A stretch of DNA of 64,000 nucleotides from Petrolisthes cinctipes (GCA_033782935.1 JAWQEG010000710.1:3162001-3226000); one strand, 5' to 3'. Positions 1 to 14,000 are shown, counted from the first letter of the stretch. The notes: a model not told the origin generated them from the letters alone. Program-made: numbers and translations.

Positions 1-284
1 ATATACGAGAATAGAAGATGCATACACATATTGACTTTGAGCACCAAAAATATCGATTTTCAGCATGTTTTGGGCCTGAATTTTGAAAATACTCTAACAC
101 GGAGTAGGCATGTACAGATCGCTTCTTGGACCCCAAAATATCGAATTTTCGGGTGTTTAGGGCCAGAATTTGAGATATAAACGGGTACAGAAGATGCATG
201 CACATATCGACTTTTGGGCACCTAAAAGATCGATTTTCAGTATGTTTTTGGCCTGTATTTTGAATATACTCTAACACGGAATAG

Positions 285-432
285 GCATGTACAGATCGCT
301 TCTGGGACCCCTAAATATCGAATTTTCAGGTGTTTTGGGACTGAATTTGTGATATCGACCTTTTGGCACCTAAAAGATCGATTTTTAGCATGTTTTTAGC
401 CTATATTTTGAAAATATTCTAGCACTGAGTAG
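285..432 (+). repeat. Exemplar short monomer, 148 bp
   Basis: Same unit as the long monomer but lacking 29 bp: gagatat is joined directly to cgac. In long monomers the missing stretch runs from aaacg through catat, and ATAT lies at both edges, as expected for a deletion by slippage or microhomology. Two derived subtypes recur: gatatcgactttttggcacc (148 bp) and gatatcgcctttacgcacc (147-149 bp). Confidence 0.85.
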
Positions 433-520
433 GCATGTACAGATTGCTTCTGGGACCCCAAAATATTGAGTTTTCGGGTGTTTTGAGCCTGAATTTGAGA
501 TATAAACGAGTACAGAAGAT
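433..520 (+). repeat. Half-monomer A (88 bp)
   Basis: Begins gcatgtacagat and has the block aaaatat(c/t)ga.tttt, then tgttttgagcct, then gatataaacg. The order and spacing of these blocks match half B, so A and B look like paralogous halves of an ancestral unit of about 88 bp. Half A is the part truncated at its 3' end in short monomers. Confidence 0.75.
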
Positions 521-609
521 GCATGCACATATCGACTTTTGGGCACCTAAAAAATCGATTTTGAGCATGTTTTGAGCCTATATTTTGAAAACAATCTAGC
601 ACTGAGTAG
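521..609 (+). repeat. Half-monomer B (89 bp)
   Basis: Begins gcatgcacatatcgac and aligns to half A: gcatg.aca.atcg, then tt.tggg, then a run of A with atcgatttt, then tgttttgagcct. By eye the identity is about 70 percent over the first 70 bases and weaker at the end (ctagcactgagtag). Confidence 0.75.
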
Positions 610-3600
610 GCATGTACAGATCGCTTCTGGGACCCCAAAATATCGAATTTTCGGGTGTTTTGAGCCTGAATTTGAGATATAAACGAGTATAGAAGATGCA
701 TACACATATCGACTTTTGGGCACCAAAAATATCGATTTTCAGCATGATTTGGGCCTGAATTTTGAAAATACTCTACCACGGAGTAGGCATGTACAGATCG
801 CTTCTGGGACCCCGAAATATCGAGTTTTCGGGTGTTTTGGGCCAGAATTTGAGATATAAACGGGTGCAGAAGATGCATGCACATATCGACTTTTAAGCAC
901 CTAAAAGATCGATTTTCAGTATGTTTTTGGCCTGTATTTTTAAAATACTCTAACACGGAGTAGGCATGTACAGATCGCTTCTGGGACCCCTAAATATCGA
1001 AGTTTCGGGTATTTTGAGCTTGAATTTGAGATATAAACGAGTACAGAAGATGCATGCACATATAGACTTTAGGGCCCCTAAAATATCAATTTTGAGCATG
1101 TTTTGAGCCTATATTTTGAATACATTCTAACACGGAGTAGGCATGTACAGATCACTTCTGGGACCCCAAAATATTGAATTTTCGGGTGTTTTGAGGCAGA
1201 ATATGAGATATAAACGGGTACAGAAGATACATGCAAATATTGACTTTGGGCATCTAAAATATCGATTTTCAGCATGTTTTGGCCCTGTATTTTGAAAATA
1301 CTCTAACACGGTGTAGGCATGTGCAGATTGCTTCTGGGACCCCAAAATATCGAATTTGTGAGTGTTTTGAGCCTGAATTTGAGATATAAACGGGTACTGA
1401 AGATGAATGCACATTTCGACTTTTGGGCACCTAAAACATCGATTTTGAGCATGTTTTGGGCCTGTATTTTGAAAATACTCTAACACGGAGTAGGCATGTA
1501 CAGATCGCTTCTGGGACCCCAAAATATCGAGTTTTCGGGTGTTTTGGGCCTGAATTTGAGATATCGCCTTTACGCACCTAAAATATCGATTTTTAGCATG
1601 TTTTTTGTGCCTATATTTTGAAAATATTCTAGTACTGAGTATACATGTACAGATCGCTTCTGGGACACCTAAATATCGAATTTTCGGGTGTTTTGGGAAT
1701 GAATTTGAGATATCGACTTTTTGGCACGTAAAAGATCGATTTTTAGCATGTTTTGAGCCTATATTTTGAAAATATTCTAACCTTGAGTAGGCATGTACAG
1801 ATTGCTTCTGGGACCCCAAAATATTAAATTTTCGGGTGTTTTGAGCCTGAATTTGAGATATAAACGGGTTCAGAAGATACATGCACAATTTGACTTTGAG
1901 CATTTAAAATATCGATTTTCAGCATATTTTGGGCCTGTATTTTGAAAATACTTTAACACGGAGTAGGCATGTACAGATCGCTTCTGTGACCCCAAAATAT
2001 CGGATTTTCGGGTGTTTTGAGCCTGAATTTGAGATATAAACGGGTACTGAAGATGCATGCACGTATCGACTTTTGGGTACCTAAAACATCGATTTTGAGC
2101 ATGTTTTCGGCCTGTATTTTGTAAATACTCTAACACGGAGTAGGCATGTACAGATCGCTTTTGGGAACCCAAAATATCGAATTTTCTGGTGTTTAGGGCC
2201 AGAATTTGAGATATAAAAGGGTACTGAAGATGCATGCACATATCGACTTCTGGGCACCTAAAACATCGATTTTGAGCATGTTTTGGGCCTGTATTTTGTA
2301 AATACTCTAACACGGAGTAGGCATGTACAGATCGCTTCTGGGACCCCATAATATCGAATTAATGGGTGTTTTGGGCCTGAATTTGTGATATCGCCTTTAC
2401 GCACCTAAAATATCGATTTTTAGCATGTTTTGAGCCTATATTTTGAAAATATTCTAGCACTGTGTAGGCATGTACAGATCGCTTCTGGGACTTCAAAATA
2501 TCGAATTTTCGGGTGTTTTGAGCCTGAATTTGAGATATATACGAGAATAGAAGATGCATACACATATTGACTTTGAGCACCAAAAATATCGATTTTCAGC
2601 ATGTTTTGGGCCTGAATTTTGAAAATACTCTAACACGGAGTAGGCATGTACAGATCGCTTCTGGGACCCCTAAATATCGAATTTTCGGGTGTTTTGGGAC
2701 TGAATTTGTGATATCGACCTTTTGGCACCTAAAAGATCGATTTTTAGCATTTTTTTAGCCTATATTTTGAAAATATTCTAGCACTGAGTAGGCATGTACA
2801 GATTGCTTCTGGGACCCCAAAATATTGAGTTTTCGGGTGTTTTGAGCCTGAATTTGAGATATAAACGAGTACAGAAGATGCATGCATATATCGACTTTTG
2901 GGCACATAAAAGATCGATTTTCAGTATGTTTTTGGCCTGTATTTTTAAAATACTCTAACACGGAGTAGGCATGTACATATCGCTTCTGGGACCCCTAAAT
3001 ATCGAAGTTTCGGGTGTTTTGAGCTTGAATTTGAGATATAAACGAGTACAGAAGATGCATGCACATATCGACTTTAGGGCATCTAAAATATCGATTTTCA
3101 GCATGTTTTGGGCCTGTATTTTGAAAATACTCTAACACGGAGTAGGCATGTACAGATCGCTTCTGGGACCCCATAATATCGAATTTATGGGTGTTTTGGG
3201 CCTGAATTTGTGATATCGCCTTTACGCACCTAAAATATCGATTTTTAGCATGTTTTGAGCCTATATTTTGAAAATATTCTAGCACTGTGTAGGCATGTAC
3301 AGATCGCTTCTGGGACCTCAAAATATCGAATTTTCGGGTGTTTTGAGCCTGAATTTGAGATATATACGAGAATAGAAGATGCATACACATATTGACTTTG
3401 AGCACCAAAAATATCGATTTTCAGCATGTTTTGGGCCTGAATTTTGAAAATACTCTAACACGGAGTAGGCATGTACAGATCGCTTGTTGGACCCCAAAAT
3501 ATCGAATTTTCGGGTGTTTAGGGCCAGAATTTGAGATATAAACGGGTACAGAAGATGCATGCACATATCGACTTTTGGGCACCTAAAAGATCGATTTTCA

Positions 3601-4407
3601 GTATGTTTTTGGCCTGTATTTTGAAAATACTCTAACACGGAATAGGCATGTACAGATCGCTTTTGGGACCCCTAAATATCGAATTTTCGGGTGTTTTGGG
3701 ACTGAATTTGAGATATCGACCTTTTGGCACCTAAAAAATCGATTTTTAGCATGTTTTTAGCCTAAATTTTGAAAATATTCTAGCACTGACTAGGCATGTA
3801 CAGATTGCTTCTGGGACCCCAAAATATTGAGTTTTCGGGTGTTTTGAGCCTGAATTTGAGATATAAACGAGTACAGAAGATGCATGCATATATCGACTTT
3901 TGGGCACCTAAAAAATCGATTTTGAGCATGTTTTGAGCCTATATTTTGAAAACAATCTAGCACTGAGTAGGCATGTAATGATCGCTTCTGGGACCCCAAA
4001 ATATCGAATTTTCGGGTGTTTTCAGCCTGAATTTGAGATATAAACGAGTATAGAAGATGCATACACATATTGACTTTGGGCACAAAAAATATCGATTTTC
4101 AGCATGGTTTGGGCCTGAATTTTGAAAATACTCTAACACGGAGTAGGCATGTACAGATCCCTTCTGGGACACCAAAATATCGAATTTTCGGGTGTTTAGG
4201 GCCAGAATTTGAGATATAAACGGGTACAGAAGATGCATGCACATATCGACTTTTGGGCACCTAAAAGATCGATTTTCAGTATGTTTTTGGCCTGTATTTT
4301 GAAAATACTCTAACACGGAGTAGGCATGTACAGATTGCTTCTGGGACCCCTAAATATCGAATTTTAGGGTGTTTTGGGACTGAATTTGAGATATCGACTT
4401 TTGGCAC

Positions 4408-6650
4408 CTAAAACATCGATTTTTAGTATGTTTTTAGCCTATATTTTGAAAATATTCTAGCACTGAGTAGGCATGTACAGATTGCTTCTGGGATCCCCAA
4501 ATGTTGAATTTTCGGGTGTTTTGAGCCTGAATTTGAGATAAAAACGGGTACAGAAGATTCATGCACATATCGACTTTTGGGCACCTAAAATATCGATTTC
4601 GAGCATGTTTTGAGCCTATATTTTGAAAATATTCTAGCACTGAGTAGGCATGTACAGATCGCTTCTGGGACCCCAAAATATCGAATTTTCGGGTGTTTTG
4701 AGCCTGAATTTGAGATATAAACGAGTATAGAAGATGCATACACATATCGACTTTTGGGCACCAAAAATATCGATTTTCAGCATGGTTTGGGCCTGAATTT
4801 TGAAAATACTCTAACACGGAGTAGGCATGTACAGATCGCTTCTGGGACCCCAAAATATCGAGTTTTCGGGTGTTTTGGGCCAGAATTTGAGATATAAACG
4901 GGTACAGAAGATGCATGCACATATCGACTTTTGAGCACCTAAAAGATCGATTTTCAGTATGTTTTTGGCCTGTATTTTTAAAATACTCTAACACGGAGTA
5001 GGCATGTACAGATCGCTTCTGGGACCCCTAAATATCGAATTTTCGGGTGTTTTGAGCTTGAATTTGAGATATAAACGAGTTTCAGAAGATGCATGCACAT
5101 ATCGACTTTAGGGCACCTAAAATATCAATTTTGAGCATGTTTTGAGCCTATATTTTGAATACATTCTAACACGTAGTAGGCATGTACAGATCACTTCTGG
5201 GACCCCAAAATATTGAATTTTCGGGTGTTTTGAGCCTGAATTTGAGATATAAACGGGTACAGAAGATACATGCAAATATTGACTTTGGGTATCTAAAATA
5301 TCGATTTTCAGCATGTTTTGGGCCTGTATTTTGAAAATACTCTAACACGGAGTAGGCATGTGCAGATTGCTTCTGGGACCCCAAAATATCGAATTTTTGG
5401 GTGTTTTGAGCCTGAATTTGAGATATAAACGGGTACTGAAGATGAATGCACATTTCGACTTTAGGGCACCTAAAACATCGATTTTGAGCATGTTTTGGGC
5501 CTGTATTTTGAAAATACTCTAACACGGAGTAGGCATGTACAGATCGCTTCTGGGATCCCAAAATATCGAGTTTTCGGGTGTTTTGGGCCTGAATTTGAGA
5601 TATCGCCTTTACGCACCTAAAATATCGATTTTTAGCATGTTTTGTGCCTATATTTCGAAAATATTCTAGCACTGAGTAGGCATGTACAGATCGCTTCTGG
5701 GACCCCTAAATATCGAATTTTCGGGTGTTTTGGGAATGAATTTGAGATATCGACTATTTGGCACCTAAAAGATCGATTTTTAGCATGTTTTGAGCCTATA
5801 TTATGAAAATATTCTAGCCTTGAGTAGGCATGTACAGATTGCTTCTGGGACCCCAAAATATTAAATTTTCGGGTGTTTTGAGCCTGAATTTGAGATATAA
5901 ACGGGTACAGAAGATACATGCACAATTTGACTTTGAGCATTTTAAATATCGATTTTCAGCATATTTTTGGCCTGTATTTTGAAAATACTTTAACACGGAG
6001 TAGGCATGTACAGATCGCTTCTGTGACCCAAAAATATCGGATTTTCGGGTGTTTTGAGCCTGAATTTGAGATATAAACGGGTACTGAAGATGCATGCACG
6101 TATCGACTTTTGGGCACCTAAAACATCGATTTTGAGCATGTTTTCGGCCTGTATTTTGTAAATACTCTAACACGGAGTAGGCATGTACAGATCGCTTTTG
6201 GGAACCCAAAATATCGAATTTTCGGGTGTTTAGGGCCAGAATTTGAGATATAAAAGGGTACTGAAGATGCATGCACATATCGATTTCTGGGCACCTAAAA
6301 CATCGATTTTGAGCATGTTTTGGGCCTGTATTTTGTAAATACTCTAACACGGAGTAGGCATGTACAGATCGCTTCTGGGACCCCATAATATCGAATTTAT
6401 GGGTGTTTTGGGCCTGAATTTGTGATATCGCCTTTACGCACCTAAAATATCGATTTTTAGCATGTTTTGAGCCTATATTTTGAAAATATTCTAGCACTGT
6501 GTAGGCATGTACAGATCGCTTCTGGGACCTCAAAATATCGAATTTTCGGGTGTTTTGAGCCTGAATTTGATATATATACGAGAAGAGAAGATGCATACAC
6601 ATATTGACTTTGAGCACCAAAAATATCCATTTTCAGCATGTTTTGGGCCT
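4408..6650. repeat. Higher-order repeat, 4.04-kb period, copy 2
   Basis: Second copy of 370-2,610. It carries the same diagnostic monomers at about 5.2-5.5 kb, separated from copy 1 by small differences and one-base indels. The section around 6,250-6,850 also matches 3,040-3,640 at an offset of 3,212 bp. Confidence 0.75.
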
Positions 6651-6852
6651 GAATTTTGAAAATACTCTAACACGGAGTAGGCATGTACAGATCGCTTCTT
6701 GGACCCCAAAATATCGAATTTTCGGGTATTTAGGGCCAGAATTTGAGATATAAACGGGTACAGAAGATGCATGCACATATCGACTTTTGGGCACCTAAAA
6801 GATCGATTTTCAGTATGTTTTTGGCCTGTATTTTGAAAATACTCTAACACGG

Positions 6853-9004
6853 AATAGGCATGTACAGATCGCTTCTGGGACCCCTAAATATCGAATTTTC
6901 GGGTGTTTTGGGACTGAATTTGAGATATCGACCTTTTGGCACCTAAAAGATCGATTTTTAGCATGTTTTTAGCCTATATTTTGAAAATATTCTAGCACTG
7001 AGTAGGCATGTACAGATTGCTTCTGGGATCCCCAAATGTTGAATTTTCGGGTGTTTTGAGCCTGAATTTGAGATATAAACGGGTACAGAAGATGCATTCA
7101 CATATCGACTTTTGAGCACCTAAAAGATCGATTTTCAGTATGTTTTTGGCCTGTATCTTTAAAATACTCTAACACGGAGTAGGCATGTACAGATCGCTTC
7201 TGGGACCCCTAAATATCGAAGTTTCGGGTGTTTTGAGCTTGAATTTGAGATATAAACGAGTACAGAAGATGCATGCATAAATCGACTTTTGGGCACCTAA
7301 AAAAACGATTTTGAGCATGTTTTGAGCCTATATTTTGAAAACATTCTAGCACTGTGTAGGCATGTAATGATCGCTTCTGGGACCCCAAAATATCGAATTT
7401 TCGGGTGTTTTGAGCCTGAATTTGAGATATAAACGAGTATAGAAGATGCATACACATATTGACTTTGGGCACAAAAAATATCGATTTTCAGCATGGTTTG
7501 GGCCTGAATTTTGAAAATACTCTAACACGGAGTAGGCATGTACAGATCCCTTCTGGGACCCCAAAATATCGAATTTTCGGGTGTTTAGGGCCAGAATTTG
7601 AGATATAAACGGGTACAGAAGATGCATGCACATATCGACTTTTGGGCAACAAAAAAGATCGATTTTCAGTATGTTTTTGGCCTGTATTTTGAAAATACTC
7701 TAACACGGAGTAGGCATGTACAGATCGCTTCTGGGACCCCTAAATATCGAATTTTCGGGTGTTTTGGGACTGAATTTGAGATATCGACTTTTTGGCACCT
7801 AAAAGATCGATTTTTAGCATGTTTTTAGCCTATATTTTGAAAATATTCTAGCACTGAGTAGGCATGTACAGATCGATTCTGGGACCCTAATATATCGAGT
7901 TTTCGGGTGTTTTGAGCATGAATTTGAGATATAAACGAGTACAGAAGATGCATGCACATATCGACTTTTGGGCACCTAAAATATCGAATTTGAGCATGTT
8001 TTGAGCTTATATTTTGAAAACATTCTAGCACTGAGTAGGCATGTACAGATCGCTTCTGGGACCCCAAAATATCGAATTTTCGGGTGTTTAGGGCCAGAAT
8101 TTGATATTTAAACGGGTACAGAAGATGCATGCACATATCGACTTTTAAGCACCTAAAACATCGATTTTGAGCATGTTTTTGGGCCTGTATTTTGTAAATA
8201 CTCTAACACGGAGTAGGCATGTACAGATCGCTTCTGGGACCCCATAATACCGAATTTTCGGGTGTTTTGGGCCTGAATTTGAGATATCGCCTTTACGCAC
8301 CTAAAATATCGATTTTTAGAATGTTTTGGGCCTATATTTTGAAAATATTCTAGCACTGAGTAAGCATGTACAGATCGCTTCTGGGACCCCAAAATATCGA
8401 ATTTTCGGGTGTTTTGAGCATGAATTTGAGATATAAACGAGTACAGAAGATGCATGCACATATCGACTTTTGGGCACCGAAAAGATCGATTTTCAGTATG
8501 TTTTTGGCCTGTATTTTGAAAATACTCTAACACGGAGTAGGCATGTACAGATCCCTTCTGGGACCCCTAAATATCGAATTTTCGTGTGTTTTGGGACTGA
8601 ATTTGAGATATCGACTTTTTGGCACCTAAAATATCGATTTTTAGCATGTTTTTAGCCTATATTTTGATAATATTCTAGCACTGAGTAGGCATGTACAGAT
8701 TGCTTCTCGGACCCCAAAATATTGAATTTTCGGGTGTTTTGAGCCTCAATTTGAGATATAAACGGGTACAGAAGATACATGCATATATTGACTTTGGGCA
8801 TATAAAATATCGAATTTGAGCATGTTTTGGGCCTGTATTTTGAAAATACTCTAACACGGAGTAGGCATGTACAGATCGCTTCTGGGACCCCAAAATATCG
8901 AATTTTCGGGTGTTTTGGGCCTGAATTTGAGATATCGCCTTTATGCACCTAAAATATCGATTTTTAGCATGTTTTGAGCCTATATTTTGAAAATATTCTA
9001 GCAT
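6853..9004. repeat. 2,152-bp tandem higher-order repeat, copy 1
   Basis: Landmarks at 7,209, 7,346, 7,488, 7,825 and 8,153 all recur exactly 2,152 bp later. Shared rare variants include ggatccccaaatgttg, gggcaacaaaaaagatc and aaaaaaacg, so this is a recent unit duplication rather than general monomer similarity. Confidence 0.88.
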
Positions 9005-11060
9005 AGTAGGCATGTACAGATCGCTTCTGGGACCCCTAAATATCGAATTTTCGGGTGTTTTGGGACTGAATTTGAGATATCGACCTTTTGGCACCTAAAA
9101 GATCGATTTTTAGCATGTTTTTAGCCTATATTTTGAAAATATTCTAGCACTGAGTAGGCATGTACAGATTGCTTCTGGGATCCCCAAATGTTGAATTTTC
9201 GGGTGTTTTGAGCCTGAATTTGAGATATAAACGGGTACAGAAGATGCATTCACATATCAACTTTTGAGCACCTAAAAGATCGATTTTCAGTATGTTTTTG
9301 GCCTGTATCTTTAAAATACTCTAACACGGAGTAGGCATGTACAGATCGCTTCTGGGACCCCTAAATATCGAAGTTTCGGGTGTTTTGAGCTTGAATTTGA
9401 GATATAAACGAGTACAGAAGATGCATGCATATATCGACTTTTGGGCACCTAAAAAAACGATTTTGAGCATGTTTTGAGCCTATATTTTGAAAACATTCTA
9501 GCACTGTGTAGGCATGTAATGATCGCTTCTGGGACCCCAAAATATCGAATTTTCGGGTGTTTTGAGCCTGAATTTGATATATAAACGAGTATAGAAGATG
9601 CATACACATATTGACTTTGGGCACAAAAAATATCGATTTTCAGCATGGTTTGGGCCTGAATTTTGAAAATACTCTAACACGGAGTAGGCATGTACAGATC
9701 CCTTCTGGGACCCCAAAATATCGAATTTTCGGGTGTTTAGGGCCAGAATTTGAGATATAAACGGGTACAGAAGATGCATGCACATATCGACTTTTGGGCA
9801 ACAAAAAAGATCGATTTTCAGTATGTTTTTGGCCTGTATTTTGAAAATACTCTAACACGGAGTAGGCATGTACAGATCGCTTATGGGACCCCTAAATATC
9901 GAATTTTCGGGTGTTTTGGGACTGAATTTGAGATATCGACTTTTTGGCACCTAAAAGATCGATTTTTAGCATGTTTTTAGCCTATATTTTGAAAATATTC
10001 TAGCACTGAGTAGGCATGTACAGATCGATTCTGGGACCCTAAAATATCGAGTTTTCGGGTGTTTTGAGCATGAATTTGAGATATAAACGAGTACAGAAGA
10101 TGCATGCACATATCGACTTTTGGGCACCTAAAATATCGAATTTGAGCATGTTTTGAGCTTATATTTTGAAAACATTCTAGCACTGAGTAGGCATGTACAG
10201 ATCGCTTCTGGGACCCCAAAATATCGAATTTTCGGGTGTTTAGGGCCAGAATTTGATATTTAAACGGGTACAGAAGATGCATGCACATATCGACTTTTAA
10301 GCACCTAAAACATCGATTTTGAGCATGTTTTTGGGCCTGTATTTTGTAAATACTCTAACACGGAGTAGGCATGTACAGATCGCTTCTGGGACCCCATAAT
10401 ACCGAATTTTCGGGTGTTTTGGGCCTGAATTTGAGATATCGCCTTTACGCACCTAAAATATCGATTTTTAGAATGTTTTGGGCCTATATTTTGAAAATAT
10501 TCTAGCACTGAGTAAGCATGTACAGATCGCTTCTGGGACCCCAAAAAATCGAATTTTCGGGTGTTTTGAGCCTCAATTTGAGATATAAACGAGTACAGAA
10601 GATGCATGCACATATCGACTTTTGGGCACCGAAAAGATCGATTTTCAGTATGTTTTTGGCCTGTATTTTGAAAATACTCTAACACGTAGTAGGCATGTAC
10701 AGATCCCTTCTGGGACCCCTAAATATCGAATTTTCGTGTGTTTTGGGACTGAATTTGAGATATCGACTTTTTGGCACCTAAAATATCGATTTTTAGCATG
10801 TTCTTAGCCTATATTTTGATAATATTCTAGCACTGAGTAGGCATGTACAGATTGCTTCTCGGACCCCAAAATATTGAATTTTCGGGTGTTTTGAGCCTCA
10901 ATTTGAGATATAAACGGGTACAGAAGATACATGCACATATTGACTTTGGGCATCTAAAATATCGAATTTGAGCATGTTTTGGGCCTGTATTTTGAAAATA
11001 CTCTAACACGGAGTAGGCATGTACAGATCGCTTCTGGGACCCCAAAATATCGAATTTTCG
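9005..11060. repeat. 2,152-bp tandem higher-order repeat, copy 2
   Basis: Direct tandem copy of the preceding unit. Similarity stops near 11,060 against 8,908, where copy 1 continues gttttgggcc and copy 2 continues gttttgagcc, consistent with unequal exchange between out-of-register monomers. Confidence 0.87.
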
Positions 11061-14000
11061 GGTGTTTTGAGCCTGAATTTGAGATATAAACGGGTACTGA
11101 AGATGCATGCACATATCGAATTTTGGGCACCTAAAACATCGATTTTGAGTATGTTTTGGTCTTGTATTTTGAAAATACTCTAACACGGAGTAGGCATGTA
11201 CAGATCGCTTCTGGGACCCCAAAATATCGAATTTTCGGGTGTTTTGGGCCTGAATTTGAGATATCGCCTTTATGCACCTAAAATATCGATTTTTAGCATG
11301 TTTTGAGCCTATATTTTGAAAATATTCTAGCATAGTAGGCATGTACAGATCGCTTCTGGGACCCCTAAATATCGAATTTTCGGGTGTTTTGGGCCTTAAT
11401 TTGAGATATCGACTTTTTGGCACCTAAAATATCGATTTTTAGCAAGTTTTTTGCCTATATTTTGAAAATATTCTAGCACTGAGTAGGCATGTACAGATTG
11501 CTTCTGGGACCCCTAAATATCGAATTTTCGGGTGTTTTGGGCCTTAATTTGAGATATCGCCTTTACGCACCTAAAATATCGATTTTTAGCATGTTTTGAG
11601 CATATGTTTTGAAAATATTCTAGCACTGAGTAGGCATGTAGAGATCGCTTCTGGGACCCCAAAATATCGAATTTTCGGGTGTTTTGAGACTGAATTTGAG
11701 ATATAAACGAGTACAGAAGATGCATGCACATATCGACTTTTGGGTTCCTAAAATTTCGATTTTGAGCATGTTTTGAGCCTATATTTTGAAAACATTCTAG
11801 CACTGAGTAGGCATGTACAGATCGCTTCTGGGACCCCAAATATCGAATTTTCGGGTGTTTAGGGCCAGAATTTGAGATATAAACGGGTACAGAAGAGGCA
11901 TGCACATATCGACTTTTGGGCACCTAAAAGATAGATTTTCAGTATGTTTTTAGCCTGTATTTTGAAAATACTCTAACACGGAGTAGGTATGTACAGATCG
12001 CTTCTGGGTCCCCTAAATATCGAATTTTCAGGTGTTTAGGGCCAGAATTTGAGATATAAACGGGTACAGAAAATGCTTGCACATATCGACTTTTGGGCAC
12101 CTAAAAGATCGATTTTCAGTATGTTTTTGGCCTGTATTTTGTAAATACTCTAACACGGAGTAGGCATGTACAGATCGCTTCTGGGACCCCATAATATCGA
12201 ATTTATGGGTGTTTTGGGCCTGAATTTGTGATATCGCCTTTACGCACCTAAAATATCGATTTTTAGCATGTTTTGAGCCTATATTTTGAAAATATTCTAG
12301 CACTGTGTAGGCATGTACAGATCGCTTCTGGGACCTCAAAATATCGAATTTTCGGGTGTTTTGAGGATGAATTTGAGATATATACGAGAATAGAAGATGC
12401 ATACACATATTGACTTTGAGCACCAAAAATATCGATTTTCAGCATGTTTTGGGCCGGAATTTTGAAAATACTCTAACACGGAATAGGCATGTACAGATCG
12501 CTTCTTGGACCCCAAAATATCGAATTTTCGGGTGTTTAGGGCCAGAATTTGAGATATAAACGGGTACAGAAGATGCATGCACATATCGACTTTTGGGCAC
12601 CTAAAAGATCGATTTTCAGTATGTTTTTGGCCTGTATTTTGAAAATACTCTAACACGGAATAGGCATGTACAGATCGCTTCTGGGACCCCTAAATATCGA
12701 ATTTTCGGGTGTTTTGGGACTGAATTTGAGATATCGACCTTTTGGCACCTAAAAGATCGATTTTTAGCATGTTTTTAGCCTATATTTTGAAAATATTCTA
12801 GCACTGAGTAGGCATGTACAGATTGCTTCTGGGACCCCAAAATATTGAGTTTTCGGGTGTTTTGAGCCTGAATTTGAGATATAAACGAGTACAGAAGATG
12901 CATGCATATATCGACTTTTGGGCACCTAAAAAATCGATTTTGAGCATGTTTTGAGCCTATATTTTGAAAACATTCTAGCACTGAGTAGCCATGTAATGAT
13001 CGCTTCTGGGACCCCAAAATATCGAATTTTCGGGCGTTTTGAGCCTGAATTTGAGATATAAACGAGTATAGAAGATGCATACACATATTGACTTTGGGCA
13101 CAAAAAATATCGATTTTCAGCATGGTTTGGGCCTGAATTTTGAAAATACTCTAACACGGAGTAGGCATGTACAGATCCCTTCTGGGACCCCAAAATATCG
13201 AATTTTCGGGTGTTTAGAGCCAGAATTTGAGATATAAACGGGTACAGAAGATGCATGCACATATCGACTTTTGGGCACCTAAAAGATCGATTTTTTGTAT
13301 GTTTTTGGCCTGTATTTTGAAAATACTCTAACACGGAGTAGGCATGTACAGATCGCTTCTGGGACCCCTAAATATCGAATTTTCGGGTGTTTTGGGACTG
13401 AATTTGAGATATCGACTTTTTGGCACCTAAAATATCGATTTTTAGTATGTTTGTAGCCTATATTTTTTAAATATTCTAGCACTGAGTAGGCATGTACAGA
13501 TTGCTTCTGGGATCCCCAAATGTTGAATTTTCGGGTGTTTTGAGCCTGAATATGAGATATAAACGGGTACAGAAGATGCATTCACATATCGACTTTTGAG
13601 CACCTAAAAGATCGATTTTCAGTATGTTTTTGGCCTGTATCTTTAAAATACTCTAACACGGAGTAGGCATGTACAGATCGCTTCTGGGACCCCTAAATAT
13701 CGAAGTTTCGGGTGTTTTGAGCTTGAATTTGAGATATAAACGAGTACAGAAGATGCGTGCACATATCGACTTTTGGGCACCTAAAATATCGATTTTGAGC
13801 ATGTTTTGAGCATATATTTTGAAACCATTCTAACACGGAGTAGGCATGTACAGATCGCTTCTGGGACCCAAAAATATCGAATTTTCGGGTGTTTTGAGCC
13901 TGAATTTGAGATATAAACGGGTACTGAAGATGCATTCACATATCGACTTTTGGGCACCTAAAACATCGATTTTGAGCATGTTTTGGGCCTGTATTTTGTA

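Larger units (their letters stand above)
433..609 (+). repeat. Exemplar long monomer, 177 bp
   Basis: One complete long unit, from gcatg at 433 to the base before the next gcatg at 610. It splits into half A (433-520) and half B (521-609), which resemble each other. Most monomers in both arrays are this class. Small palindromes recur in it, including tgcatgca and atcgat. Confidence 0.9.
370..2610. repeat. Higher-order repeat, 4.04-kb period, copy 1
   Basis: This stretch recurs at an offset of 4,037-4,039 bp (4,408-6,650) with the same order of long and short monomers and shared private variants, such as the tacatgcaaatattgac and gaatgcacatttcgac monomers near 1.2-1.5 kb. Parts at 2.4-2.6 kb also recur 825 bp later (2,420 against 3,245), so this end of the array is a mosaic. 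Confidence 0.75.

Noticed and set aside
433..520. CENP-B-box-like sequence on the minus strand of half A (attcgatattttgggg)
   Set aside because: It keeps 7 of 9 core bases of the box as I remember it, but both mismatches are at core positions and similar partial matches are expected in repeated AT-rich DNA.
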